This document shows, one piece after another, positions 24,710-32,697 of a stretch of DNA of 64,000 nt. The notes beneath the pieces are model-generated. The model saw only the letters and a list, made by a program, of their open reading frames with translations. It was not told where the DNA came from and did not search any database. This DNA comes from JAFDWR01 sp038216655 (GTDB taxonomy: Bacteria > Armatimonadota > Fimbriimonadia > Fimbriimonadales > Fimbriimonadaceae), in the NCBI GenBank assembly GCA_038216655.1, contig JBBQPZ010000001.1:186001-250000 (forward strand). The letters run 5' to 3'. Position numbers and translations under genes: made by a program. The first letter of the stretch is position 1. Each line of letters opens with the position of its first letter.

Positions 24710-26191
24710 CTACTTGTCTGGATGCAGCGCCCGCCAAGCCCGGAACTGCGCGGCGATTTCCTGGTCGATCCGCTTCCGCAGCGCCGCGGTCATCATCGAG
24801 CCGTGGTCGCCGGGGACAATGTCGATCTTCGCATCCGACTTGAGTTCCGCCATGTCCTTCTGAAGCAGTCGAACCGCCCCATCGAGATAGAAGGTGTCCA
24901 TATCACCCATGTACACGTGCAGTTTCCCTCTCAGCCTAGGCTCCAGTTCCTTCCAGTGGGTGCGAAGAGTCAGGCCGATGTCGTACGGACGCCAAGCCTC
25001 GGCGACCTTCGCGTCGATCGCTCCGGTGTCCCGATTCCAAAGCTTGAGGGGCTCGCCATCACGACCGCGCGGCGAAAAAACCCACTCGAAAGAAGCCAAC
25101 TGCTCACCCCGGATCGGGCGCTCCATGTCGCTGAACTGGTGGTACCAAATGGACGGGGTCGCGCCGAATCGAGCAAGCGGCCTCGGGCTCCCCTGATCGT
25201 CGGTGAACATGTTCGTCCCCGGCTTGTAGAGGTTGATGAGCTGGAAGTCGCGGAAGTCCACCGGATCAGGCGAAGTGCTCCAGACGCCTCCGAATACCTC
25301 CGGATACGTCACCTGGAGCCACACACTCGACCACCCTCCGCTTGAGTGGCCGCCAACATAGCGAGCCCCCTGATCAGCGAACGTTCGAAAGTGAGCGTCT
25401 ACGTACGGGATCAACTCGGTGGTGAGCGCCTTGCCCCAAGGACCGTTGTTCGCGCTGTCGGCAAACACCGAGTGCCCGCCCGGGCAGTCCGGGTTCAACT
25501 CGATGGAGATGATCGGCTCGCCGTCGCGCACCGTCCCGCGCACAGACTCACGGCCGCTCATACCCCAGTGGTTGCCACCGAAACCGGGCACGGAATAGTA
25601 GGTCGGAAACTTCCGGTTCGGTTCCTTGTAGTAAGCCTCGGGAAGGACCACCGCTCCGGTCAAGTAGGTCGGGCGACCGTAGAACTTCGAAAGGAGCTTG
25701 GACTCCACCTTCAGGCCCTTGATCGTCGTCGAGTCCTTGAACTCGGGCGTGGGGATGACCTGGTCGCACACGATGCTTGTCGTGGCCGAATTAGAAGGGT
25801 CGATGCTGAGCTTGATAGGAATTGAATACAGGTTGCCTCCCGACTCTCCGATTGCACGACCGCCTAGGTTCCGATCCAGCACGACCTGTACGCTGTAGTC
25901 CCCTGCTGGCACGGCCGATAGCCGCCCTGGGAAGCCAACCGCGTTGCCATCCTCCACCACCATCGCCTCGCCCGGCTTCATCGCCTTGAACATCGCGGAG
26001 TAGCAAGGCTGGGGGTTGAACCAGTTCGGCCCATACCGAGGCTCGCCGCTTCCTTTCGAGAAGTAGACCACCGCTCGTCCGGTGAACGGACCGGCGAACG
26101 TCGAAGCGGGATAGGTGATCGAGAACCTCGGCCCCGCCGCGGACGTGATGCAGGCATTGAGGAGGATCAGGATGGAGGTCGCAAACTTCAT
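24710..26191 (-). CDS. Secreted esterase (alpha/beta hydrolase, EstD-like)
   Basis: 493 residues with a signal peptide (MKFATSILILLNACITSAAG). An N-terminal beta-sandwich-like region (~20-165) is followed by a putative-esterase domain. The nucleophile elbow is GGHSSGGW with Ser283, the oxyanion region VPGFGGNHWG, and a likely catalytic His in VPGDHGSM near the C-terminus. The family (PF00756-like) hydrolyses carboxylic esters such as xylan acetyl or feruloyl groups, or siderophore esters; the substrate cannot be set. ATG at 26191 begins the signal peptide; the open frame upstream is antisense to the divergent gene 40 bases away. Confidence 0.85.
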   Translation of the reverse strand: MKFATSILILLNACITSAAGPRFSITYPASTFAGPFTGRAVVYFSKGSGEPRYGPNWFNPQPCYSAMFKAMKPGEAMVVEDGNAVGFPGRLSAVPAGDYSVQVVLDRNLGGRAIGESGGNLYSIPIKLSIDPSNSATTSIVCDQVIPTPEFKDSTTIKGLKVESKLLSKFYGRPTYLTGAVVLPEAYYKEPNRKFPTYYSVPGFGGNHWGMSGRESVRGTVRDGEPIISIELNPDCPGGHSVFADSANNGPWGKALTTELIPYVDAHFRTFADQGARYVGGHSSGGWSSVWLQVTYPEVFGGVWSTSPDPVDFRDFQLINLYKPGTNMFTDDQGSPRPLARFGATPSIWYHQFSDMERPIRGEQLASFEWVFSPRGRDGEPLKLWNRDTGAIDAKVAEAWRPYDIGLTLRTHWKELEPRLRGKLHVYMGDMDTFYLDGAVRLLQKDMAELKSDAKIDIVPGDHGSMMTAALRKRIDQEIAAQFRAWRALHPDK

Positions 26192-26230
26192 TGCGATAGT
26201 ATGGACCGGGTTCAGTAAGCTGGCAGCGGA

Positions 26231-27313
26231 ATGACCCAAGAAGAGTTCACCCAAGCCGCGCTCGACTGCGACCACTTCCTTCCCGGCCACTATCCGCGCT
26301 CGGTCGCCAAGCGGATGCGCGAGATCGCCGATTCGCCTTATGCCGAGTTCCGGTCGGACATGTACGGCAACGGTGGGTTCGTTTCGGTCTTCGAGCAGGA
26401 GCTCGCCGAGCTCTTCGAGAAGGAAGCTTGCGTCGTCATGCCAAGCGGCACGATGGCTCAGCAGATCGCGCTGCGCATCTGGGCTGACCAGGCGGGCAAC
26501 AAGAACGTCGCGTTCCACCCTATGTCGCACCTCCACACCCATGAGCACATGGCGTATCGGGAGTTGCATCATCTTGACTCGCAACTGCTAGGGGAGCCAG
26601 AACGTCTGTTCACCCTTGACGACCTTGCCGCTTTGAGTGATGTTCCTCTTTCCTCGGTGCTGATCGAGCTCCCTCAGCGCGACCTCGGCGGCCAGCTTCC
26701 CACCTGGGATGAACTGGGTGCGATCACCCGATATGCCCATGAGCAGGGAACGAAGTGCCACCTCGACGGCGCGCGGCTCTGGGAGTGCCAGCCCTACTAC
26801 GGCCGCCCGCTTGCGGAGATCGTCGCCGACTTCGACTCGGTGTACGTCTCGTTCTACAAGATCCTGGGCGGGCTCCCGGGCGCAGCGCTCTTCGGCCCGG
26901 CGGACTTCATCGCTGAGACAAGAATCTGGATGCGCCGGCATGGCGGGAACCTGCCCTACATGTTCCCGAACGCGATCGCGGCCAAACTTGGGATGGAGAA
27001 GCATCTGCCCCGAATGGCCTCCTATGTGGCAAAGGCAGCCGAGGTCGCCGCGATTTTCGCCTCAATGCCCGGCGTCCGAGTGGACCCTGCGGAGCCGAAA
27101 ACGAATATGATGCACCTCCACTTCTCCGCTTCTAAGGAAGCGATGCGGGATGCCTTTGGGGATCTAGCGGTTCGGGAGAAAGTGTTGCTGGTCGGCTGGC
27201 TGGCGGACGACGGCGAGGGTTGCAAGACGGAGCTTTCCATCGGCGAGGCAGCCTTGGACCTGTCGGAGGCTCGGATCAGGGAGTTGCTACAACTGGCCGT
27301 GGCTACAGGTTAA
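26231..27313 (+). CDS. PLP-dependent beta-eliminating lyase / threonine-aldolase-like enzyme
   Basis: 360 residues, fold type I PLP enzyme of the L-allo-threonine aldolase/beta-eliminating lyase family. Recognisable segments are RSDMYGNGGFVSVFEQELAE, MPSGTMAQQIAL, HLDGARLWECQPYYG (Asp binds the pyridine nitrogen) and VYVSFYKILGGLPGAALFG, whose Lys should form the Schiff base. True threonine aldolases have SKGLGAP-like motifs, so this YKILGG variant may use another substrate. The start at 26231 has AGCGGA just upstream. It is divergent from the esterase, and heptamer repeats begin 20 bases after its stop. Confidence 0.82.
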   Translation: MTQEEFTQAALDCDHFLPGHYPRSVAKRMREIADSPYAEFRSDMYGNGGFVSVFEQELAELFEKEACVVMPSGTMAQQIALRIWADQAGNKNVAFHPMSHLHTHEHMAYRELHHLDSQLLGEPERLFTLDDLAALSDVPLSSVLIELPQRDLGGQLPTWDELGAITRYAHEQGTKCHLDGARLWECQPYYGRPLAEIVADFDSVYVSFYKILGGLPGAALFGPADFIAETRIWMRRHGGNLPYMFPNAIAAKLGMEKHLPRMASYVAKAAEVAAIFASMPGVRVDPAEPKTNMMHLHFSASKEAMRDAFGDLAVREKVLLVGWLADDGEGCKTELSIGEAALDLSEARIRELLQLAVATG

Positions 27314-27332
27314 GGCCATGAGACAGGAAGTT

Positions 27333-27352
27333 TTAGGTGTTGGGTGTTAGGT
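27333..27352. repeat. TGTTNGG heptamer block after the aldolase-like gene
   Basis: TTAGGTGTTGGGTGTTAGGT: nearly three copies of the same heptamer seen at 24.6 and 36.8 kb, 20 bases past a stop codon. Only one arm is present here. Confidence 0.65.
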
Positions 27353-27545
27353 CGGACGCTGCCGGTGACCTCGCTGAAACTCTAGCTCGGATGAATGCCC
27401 AAATTCGGTCGAACACCCACCTGATGACAGCTGCGGCGGACAGTAGAAATGCCATGACCTCGGCAAGCCATTGAAGGATTCGTGCCACGGCCTCCGCGAA
27501 GAACGACCGCCGCGCGGCGGGGGTCCAGGATCGGTACTCCTTCAC
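27333..27545 (-). CDS. Possible small membrane protein
   Basis: 70 codons from a GTG preceded by GCAGGA. The product has a basic start and one long hydrophobic stretch (ARILQWLAEVMAFLLSAAAV, then IRWVFDRIWAFIRARV), as in small single-span or hairpin membrane proteins. Its last six codons come from the heptamer repeat block, and the repeat supplies the stop. The same frame stays open upstream and a second frame overlaps, so this may be the end of a broken gene rather than a real one. Confidence 0.3.
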   Translation of the reverse strand: MKEYRSWTPAARRSFFAEAVARILQWLAEVMAFLLSAAAVIRWVFDRIWAFIRARVSARSPAASDLTPNT

Positions 27546-27908
27546 TCCTGCTGCACTTGATTTGGTGCTCTTCGAGATTCGGCTTGCGAAACAGCCAAGG
27601 GGCCCAGACGCGCCATGCCGCCCTAGCCGCAGCTCTTGAAGCTTTCAGCGCTCTTAGAAAAGTTGGAAACGACGCCTGTGCTTCCGCACTCATGTTACGA
27701 ACCCTTAACCTAGCGACGCACTGGTGCTTGGCTAAGGTTCAGCGAATGGTCGCCCTAACGAAAGGGTGGCAGTATCCTGCCTCAGGAAATTTCAATTCCA
27801 CAGCCTGGGAGGCGCTTGCGACAATTGTCATGAGGCTTGCCGAGCGTAAGCGCACCCCACGAAGCCTCAAGAGATCGGACAAACACGGGCACACCTGGAC
27901 GAGGGGAC

Positions 27909-28769
27909 TTAGGAACGTCGGGGGTAGATGACCGAGTACACGATCCCAACCATGACACTCCCGCCGACGATATTGCCCAACGAAACTGGAACGATGTTGT
28001 GCAAGAAGCCCGCCCACGTGATCTCGGGCTGTCTCACGACCGGCGCCAGCTTCTGGAGAAAAATCCCCAGCGGAATGAAATAGAGGTTGGCGATACTATG
28101 CTCGAATCCGGCCGAGACGAAAGCAGTCACCGGGAAGACCACGGCCGCAATCTTGTCAACCGTCGACCGTGCCCCCATCGCCAGCCAAACTGCCAGACAG
28201 ACCAGAACGTTGCACAAAATTCCGCGTACGAAAGCCTCGAAGGACGGAATCGTGGTCTTGGCGGACGCTAGGCGAATCGCCGCTTCGCCGATGTGCCCCA
28301 TCCGCCAACTTCCCGATAGCGCCACGAGCGCGGCTAAGCCGATAGCTCCTACCAGATTGCCGAGAAACACCACCGTCCAGTTTGCCAATACCTGCCGCAC
28401 GGTGATCCGGCCCGCCGCCAGCGCCATCACGAGGAGGTTATTGCCGGTAAACAGCTCCGCACCCGCGAGGACCACCAAGATCAGTCCGAGCGAAAAGACC
28501 AAACCGCCCAGCACCCTCTGGGCCGCAAAGGCAAGACTCGTGTCGCTGATGACGATGGTGAAGAACATCGCCCCAAGACCGATAAAGCCTCCCGCGAGAA
28601 CCGCTAGGCTGAAAGTGGTGATGACCCCGAGGCTTGCCTTGGTGACTCCGAGGGACTCGACCCGTTCGGCGATCTGGCGAGGCGAATAGGCGTCGGTGCC
28701 GAAGACCTCTCCGCCTAGCCGATCTTCTGAGGTGGAAGCAACTTCCGATTTCCGATTATCTAAACTCAT
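27909..28769 (-). CDS. Formate/nitrite transporter (FocA/NirC family)
   Basis: 286 residues with six membrane helices and the FNT signature AGAELFTGN; the second half-repeat has the GILCNVLVCLAVW segment that lines the pore in FocA-type channels. A ~45-residue soluble N-terminus precedes helix 1, longer than in E. coli FocA. FNT channels pass formate, nitrite or hydrosulfide; no neighbouring enzyme (pyruvate formate-lyase, nitrite reductase) shows which. ATG at 28769 is preceded by AGGGG. A 7-bp perfect hairpin (28774-28790) sits immediately before that site. Confidence 0.9.
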   Translation of the reverse strand: MSLDNRKSEVASTSEDRLGGEVFGTDAYSPRQIAERVESLGVTKASLGVITTFSLAVLAGGFIGLGAMFFTIVISDTSLAFAAQRVLGGLVFSLGLILVVLAGAELFTGNNLLVMALAAGRITVRQVLANWTVVFLGNLVGAIGLAALVALSGSWRMGHIGEAAIRLASAKTTIPSFEAFVRGILCNVLVCLAVWLAMGARSTVDKIAAVVFPVTAFVSAGFEHSIANLYFIPLGIFLQKLAPVVRQPEITWAGFLHNIVPVSLGNIVGGSVMVGIVYSVIYPRRS

Positions 28770-28773
28770 CCCC

Positions 28774-28790
28774 TGGGAACCCCGTTCCCA
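28774..28790 (-). promoter_or_regulatory. Leader hairpin next to the ribosome-binding site of the FNT gene
   Basis: In the mRNA sense the sequence reads TGGGAAC-GGG-GTTCCCA, a perfect 7-bp stem with a 3-base loop, followed at once by GGGG and the ATG. It could tune translation. It is short and may be chance. Confidence 0.35.
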
Positions 28791-28869
28791 CTTAGCTCAA
28801 CTCATTGTGGCCGATTGACAGGTTCAAACGCACGGGGATGGGACTTAACACGCTGCCCCCCCCAAGCCC

Positions 28870-29580
28870 CTACTCCGCCAAGGCTTCCGTCTGGGCGACG
28901 ATGAGCTCGCTTATGCCCTTCTGCGCCAGCTTCAATAGCCGACCCAGGACGTCGATCCCGAACGGCTCTTGCTCGGCGGTGCCTTGGATCTCGACGAACT
29001 TCCCGCTACCCGTCATCACGACGTTCATGTCGGTGTGGGCTTGGCTGTCCTCGTCGTAATTTAAGTCCAGAATCTCCTGATTCCTATACACCCCGACCGA
29101 CACCGCGGCAACGGGCTCCTTCATCAGGATGTCCTTGATCATCCGCTGGCGGATCATGTGCCGCATTGCGTCGTATGTCGCCACATAAGCGCCGGTGATC
29201 GCGGCGCAGCGCGTACCGCCATCGGCGCGGATCGCGTCGCAGTCGAGGGTGATCGTCCGCTCGCCCATCCGCTCGAGATCGACGATGGAGCGCATACATC
29301 GGCCTATAAGCCGCTGAATCTCCATGTTGCGGCCGTTTGGCTTCATCTGATCGCGCTGATTGCGCTGGCGCCCGGAACGCGGGAGCATCGAGTACTCAGC
29401 GGTAACCCAGCCCGAGCCCTTCCCTTTCATAAAGGGCGGCACGCGGTCTTCGACCGTGGCGGTAACCAGCATATGGGTATCGCCGAGCTTAATCAGGCAG
29501 GAGCCTTCGGCAAATTTGGCGAATCCTCGCTCGATGGAGAGGGGGCGGAGTTGATCGAGTTCACGACCGTCGGGACGCAT
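28870..29580 (-). CDS. rph: Ribonuclease PH
   Basis: 236 residues, normal RNase PH length. Motifs: MRPDGRELDQLRPLSIERGF, the RSGRQRNQRDQMKPNGRNME arginine-rich phosphate/RNA-binding stretch followed by IQRLIGRCMR, TLDCDAIRADGGTRCAAITGA (catalytic Asp residues) and LDLNYDEDSQAHTDMNVVMT. It trims tRNA 3' ends phosphorolytically. In many genomes rph is followed by rdgB; here rdgB is 4 kb away in its own unit. Confidence 0.95.
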   Translation of the reverse strand: MRPDGRELDQLRPLSIERGFAKFAEGSCLIKLGDTHMLVTATVEDRVPPFMKGKGSGWVTAEYSMLPRSGRQRNQRDQMKPNGRNMEIQRLIGRCMRSIVDLERMGERTITLDCDAIRADGGTRCAAITGAYVATYDAMRHMIRQRMIKDILMKEPVAAVSVGVYRNQEILDLNYDEDSQAHTDMNVVMTGSGKFVEIQGTAEQEPFGIDVLGRLLKLAQKGISELIVAQTEALAE

Positions 29581-29620
29581 GAGGCATAGGGTACCGACTT
29601 CGCGTCGGAATCGTTTTTTC

Positions 29621-29736
29621 GGAGTGCATGGCCCCGATCGTGCTTTGATTCAGGCGACCTGTCGCCGCGCCTGCATCTGACTATGAAAGTGCTCGCAGGC
29701 TCGCGGCATTCAAAGCACGCCGGGGCCATGCACTCC
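29621..29736. repeat. 116-bp element with 27-bp inverted ends (MITE-like)
   Basis: The left end (29621-29648, starting GGAGTGCATGGCCCCG) and the right end (29710-29736, ending CGGGGCCATGCACTCC) are inverted copies, with one mismatch and one extra base. Inside are smaller hairpins (GGCGACCTGTCGCC, and GCCTGC...GCAGGC). It fills nearly all of the gap between the Gfo/Idh stop (29740) and the rph start (29580). No target-site duplication or open frame is visible. It could be a non-autonomous mobile element or a large structured terminator. Confidence 0.7.
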
Positions 29737-29739
29737 AAG

Positions 29740-30717
29740 TTAGACGTGCCTTGCCGGAACGACGACCTTGTCGGTCTTCGCGCTTTCTAACGCGGCGAGC
29801 GCCGTACTCAGCGCCATGAAACCATCAAGACCCGACACTGGCGGAGGAGTTCCTGCCTGCACGGCGTCGAGAAAACCGCGAAGCTCCTGATAGTAGGGGT
29901 CGTCATGGCCGTCGAGGGGGTTTTCCATCGTGGCGGTGCCGTTGTTCAGGGCGACCCGCAGCGACTGATTCGTGCGGGAGTCGTGCTGGATCATCCCGGC
30001 GCTTCCGCAGACCTCGAAAGTGGTCCGAAAACCGGATGGGTCCATCCAGGTTGTCTCGCAATGCGCGATCGCGCCGCTCTCGTAGGTGAGGGTCGTGAGC
30101 GCGTAGTCCGGCCCCTTGCCCGTCTTGGCGCCCAGACTACGGGCGTAGAGGTGCTTGACTTCACCGAGCGTCCATCGGAGCCAGTCGAAGTCGTGAACGG
30201 CAAGATCGATCAGTACGCCACCCGAACGCGAGTGGTCCATGAACCAGCCGTCGCTGCCGGAAGGAGCCTTGCCGCCGCGGCGAACGCGGGCCGCCGCCGG
30301 AGTCCCGACTTTCCCGTCGGCGACCAGCTTCTGGCCTCGCGCGAAGTCGCGGAAGAACCGCACGACCTGACCCGGCATGAAGGGGACACCGGCTTTGTCG
30401 GCGGCGGAAACCATTGCTTCGGCATCGGCCAGCGTTCCGGCCATCGGCTTCTCTACAAACGTCGCGCGACCCGCAGCGATCGACTTGAGCACCAACTCGG
30501 AGTGCATATGGGTCGGGAGACAGACATCGACGACATCTGCCACCGACATCAATTCCTCTACCGAGGTGCAGGGGGTCGCCTGCCAGCGCTCGATGTACAC
30601 GCGAGCCCGATCGGCGTCCGGCTCGTAGAAGCGCAGATCGACATCCGCCATCTTCCGATACTGGCGAGCATGGACATTCCCCATCCCTCCGGCGCCTAAG
30701 ACTCCGACCGTAATCAT
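29740..30717 (-). CDS. Gfo/Idh/MocA family oxidoreductase
   Basis: 325 residues. N-terminal Rossmann fold VGVLGAGGMGNVHARQYRKM binds NAD(P); the family EKP motif is FVEKPMAG with Lys90, which with a downstream HDFDW segment forms the active site. The C-terminal alpha/beta domain is standard. Members act on inositol, sugars, sugar amines or dihydrodiols. It starts 10 bases after the DUF1287 gene ends, so the two share an mRNA. The divergent sugar-isomerase-like gene often accompanies such dehydrogenases, hinting at inositol or sugar use. Confidence 0.88.
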   Translation of the reverse strand: MITVGVLGAGGMGNVHARQYRKMADVDLRFYEPDADRARVYIERWQATPCTSVEELMSVADVVDVCLPTHMHSELVLKSIAAGRATFVEKPMAGTLADAEAMVSAADKAGVPFMPGQVVRFFRDFARGQKLVADGKVGTPAAARVRRGGKAPSGSDGWFMDHSRSGGVLIDLAVHDFDWLRWTLGEVKHLYARSLGAKTGKGPDYALTTLTYESGAIAHCETTWMDPSGFRTTFEVCGSAGMIQHDSRTNQSLRVALNNGTATMENPLDGHDDPYYQELRGFLDAVQAGTPPPVSGLDGFMALSTALAALESAKTDKVVVPARHV

Positions 30718-30727
30718 CGGAGGGAGT

Positions 30728-31279
30728 TTACTTGGGATAGCGGTAATGACCGGTGATCGTAAACGCGGTGAGCACGTCTTCCTCGCAACACACGTTCATG
30801 TTGTGGATCACCATCAGGTTCCCGGACCCGCCCCGATGGTCGGCGAGCACGCCGATGTGATCTAGCCCGCCCGGGAGCTTCCAGGTCACGATGTCCCCCG
30901 GACGCCAGTCCTTGTCCATCGGCAATGACTTCCCATGTCGTCGGAAGTAGACGCGCAGATTCGGCACCCGGCGGTGATCGATGTTCTTGTCAAGCTTCTG
31001 AATTCGAGCATAGGCACTCGGCACCGCGGCCGCGTCCTCGTGCACCAGCTTCTGAAGATCGACTCCGACGGCGCGGTAAGCCCGGACGATTACGTCAGTA
31101 CAAGCCCCCCGATCTGGCGGGACGTCCCCGCCCGGATACGCCAGCCGTTGATAGGAAGCATCGTAGTGCGCGGGGTTGATGAGCTGGCGTTTGGCCCCGT
31201 TGATGACTCTATCGGTCACCCCGCCAAATGCCAGCGAGACAAAGAGGAGGAAGAAGAGGCCAAACCCACCACGACGCAT
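30728..31279 (-). CDS. Secreted DUF1287 protein (NlpC/P60-like fold)
   Basis: 183 residues with a signal peptide (LFFLLFVSLAFGG). Conserved DUF1287 segments are YPGGDVPPDRGACTDVIVRAYRA (Cys60), IDHRRVPNLRVYFRRHG, and WRPGDIVTWKLPGGLDHIGV. The Cys and the late His match an NlpC/P60-type cysteine peptidase or amidase arrangement, so a role in cell-wall or envelope hydrolysis is likely but not shown. The frame extends 42 codons further, but the ATG at 31279 begins the signal peptide and avoids overlap with the divergent gene. Confidence 0.82.
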   Translation of the reverse strand: MRRGGFGLFFLLFVSLAFGGVTDRVINGAKRQLINPAHYDASYQRLAYPGGDVPPDRGACTDVIVRAYRAVGVDLQKLVHEDAAAVPSAYARIQKLDKNIDHRRVPNLRVYFRRHGKSLPMDKDWRPGDIVTWKLPGGLDHIGVLADHRGGSGNLMVIHNMNVCCEEDVLTAFTITGHYRYPK

Positions 31280-31315
31280 ATCCAATTCAAGCACGATCCG
31301 GGTAGCGTCGGTTCC

Positions 31316-32212
31316 ATGTCGCGCGCCCATCACCAGGATATTCGCATCGGAACCATGGCCCCCTTCGACGGTGGCACCGATTACCTCGGCAAGATCCTGC
31401 CCCACGGCTTCGAGAGTTTCGAGCTGAATTGCTGGCGATTCCTGAACGGGATCGATCTCAGCGAACTAGCCAAAAAGACCAACGACGTTCTCGGCGACAA
31501 GGCGATCGTCAGCTCCGTCGGCGTCTACGGAAACCCGCTCCAGGATGAGCAGACCGCGACGGACATCGCGACGGCGATCAAGTCCGCCAACGAGTTCGGC
31601 TGCAACGTCTGGTGCGGCTTCACCGGAGCGCTTGAGGATCGTCCGATCGACGAGAACATGGAGGCGTTCGTCAAGGTCTGGGGTCCTCTCGCCAAGCTGG
31701 CCGAGGACAACGGCGTCCGCATCGCGTTCGAGAATTGCGACATGGGCGGCAACTGGGCCTCGCCCCGGTTCAACCTCGCCCACACCCCCCGGGCTTGGGA
31801 CATGATGTTCAACGCGATTCCTGGCGACGTGCTCGGCCTCGAATGGGAGCCTTGTCACCAGATGTACAGCCTCGTCGATCCGATCCCGCAGCTTCGCAAG
31901 TACGTGAGCCGCGTGTACCACGTTCACGGTAAGGACGCGACGATCAACTGGGACATCATCAAGACCCACGGCATCCGCAGCGACCAGCCGCTGGTCTACC
32001 ACCGCACCCCCGGCTTCGGTGACAGCAACTGGAGCGACATCATCACGATCCTGCGTCTCGGCGGCTTCTCGGGCTCCATCGACATCGAGGGCTGGCACGA
32101 CCCGATCTATCGGGACGAGCTTGAAATGACCGGCCAGGTCCACGCGCTGAAATACCTCCAGCACTGCCGAGGCGGTGCCTACGTGGCCAATCCGGCACCC
32201 AAGGGTGAATAG
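31316..32212 (+). CDS. Sugar phosphate isomerase/epimerase (xylose-isomerase-like TIM barrel)
   Basis: 298 residues of the AP-endonuclease-2 superfamily. Metal-ligand type positions are visible in GVRIAFENCDMGG, LGLEWEPCHQMYSLVDP, VYHVHGKDATINW and GSIDIEGWHDPI. The family isomerises or epimerises sugars and inositol intermediates. The ATG at 31316 was chosen over a longer frame that runs antisense through the DUF1287 gene. It is divergent (36 bases) from the DUF1287/Gfo-Idh unit, so the genes may share a regulatory region. Confidence 0.82.
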   Translation: MSRAHHQDIRIGTMAPFDGGTDYLGKILPHGFESFELNCWRFLNGIDLSELAKKTNDVLGDKAIVSSVGVYGNPLQDEQTATDIATAIKSANEFGCNVWCGFTGALEDRPIDENMEAFVKVWGPLAKLAEDNGVRIAFENCDMGGNWASPRFNLAHTPRAWDMMFNAIPGDVLGLEWEPCHQMYSLVDPIPQLRKYVSRVYHVHGKDATINWDIIKTHGIRSDQPLVYHRTPGFGDSNWSDIITILRLGGFSGSIDIEGWHDPIYRDELEMTGQVHALKYLQHCRGGAYVANPAPKGE

Positions 32213-32268
32213 GAAATGGGAGACCTTTGGCTGGCGTGATCCAAGCCAGCGCCATCGGACGATTACGC

Positions 32269-32688
32269 TCAATCGTCGATCGGATCAATCCCCGCAAGCT
32301 TCAGAGCGGACTGCAATTGCTCAACTTTCGCAGGCTTCACCAGGTATGCGGCGACGCCTAATGACCGAGCTCGCTCATGGTCTCTTTCTTCGTCGGACCC
32401 CGACAAGATGACGACCGGAATATTGTTGAGGTGCGGTTGTTCTCGCACCCAAGCCAAGACCTCGAATCCGTTTCGGTAAGGCAGTTTCAAATCGAGAAAG
32501 ATGAACGAAGGGAGTGGATACTTCTCCCGATCTGAATAGGCGACGTGGCCATCCAGGTAGTGAACCGCAACCTGTCCGTCGGTGGCAACCTGGAGGGGAT
32601 TTCGGATCTTTGCCTTCTTGAGTGCCCAACGGAGGGCGAAGACGTCGTCCTCGTTATCTTCTACCACAAGAATTGTCTGTTCGTGCAT
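32269..32688 (-). CDS. Single-domain response regulator (Rcp1/CheY-like)
   Basis: 139 residues, a receiver domain only. Acidic pocket EDNEDD near residues 10-15, phospho-acceptor Asp66 in FLDLKLP, Ser96 in ILSGSD and Lys118 in LVKPA. The YRNGFEVLAWVREQP segment resembles Rcp1-type regulators that pair with phytochrome-like kinases. It follows the histidine kinase by nine bases, so the two form one unit. With no output domain it must act by protein contact or as a phosphorelay step. Confidence 0.92.
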   Translation of the reverse strand: MHEQTILVVEDNEDDVFALRWALKKAKIRNPLQVATDGQVAVHYLDGHVAYSDREKYPLPSFIFLDLKLPYRNGFEVLAWVREQPHLNNIPVVILSGSDEERDHERARSLGVAAYLVKPAKVEQLQSALKLAGIDPIDD

Positions 32689-32697
32689 AAGTGACTA

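Larger units (their letters stand above)
27314..27908. other. 595-bp convergent intergenic region, coding status unclear
   Basis: Starts with a TGTTNGG heptamer block (27333-27352). Frames are open on both strands between 27380 and 27930; on the minus strand two overlapping frames read as protein-like, which may reflect composition only or a frameshifted small gene. I list only the 70-codon frame that ends in the repeat, at low confidence. Nothing else is supported. Confidence 0.5.

Noticed and set aside
27482..27931. 149-codon plus-strand frame after the aldolase-like gene
   Set aside because: Overlaps the end of the FNT gene and has basic, low-complexity composition; no domain or good start.
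30935..31315. Long N-terminal extension of the sugar-isomerase-like protein
   Set aside because: Antisense to the DUF1287 gene; family members start near 31316.
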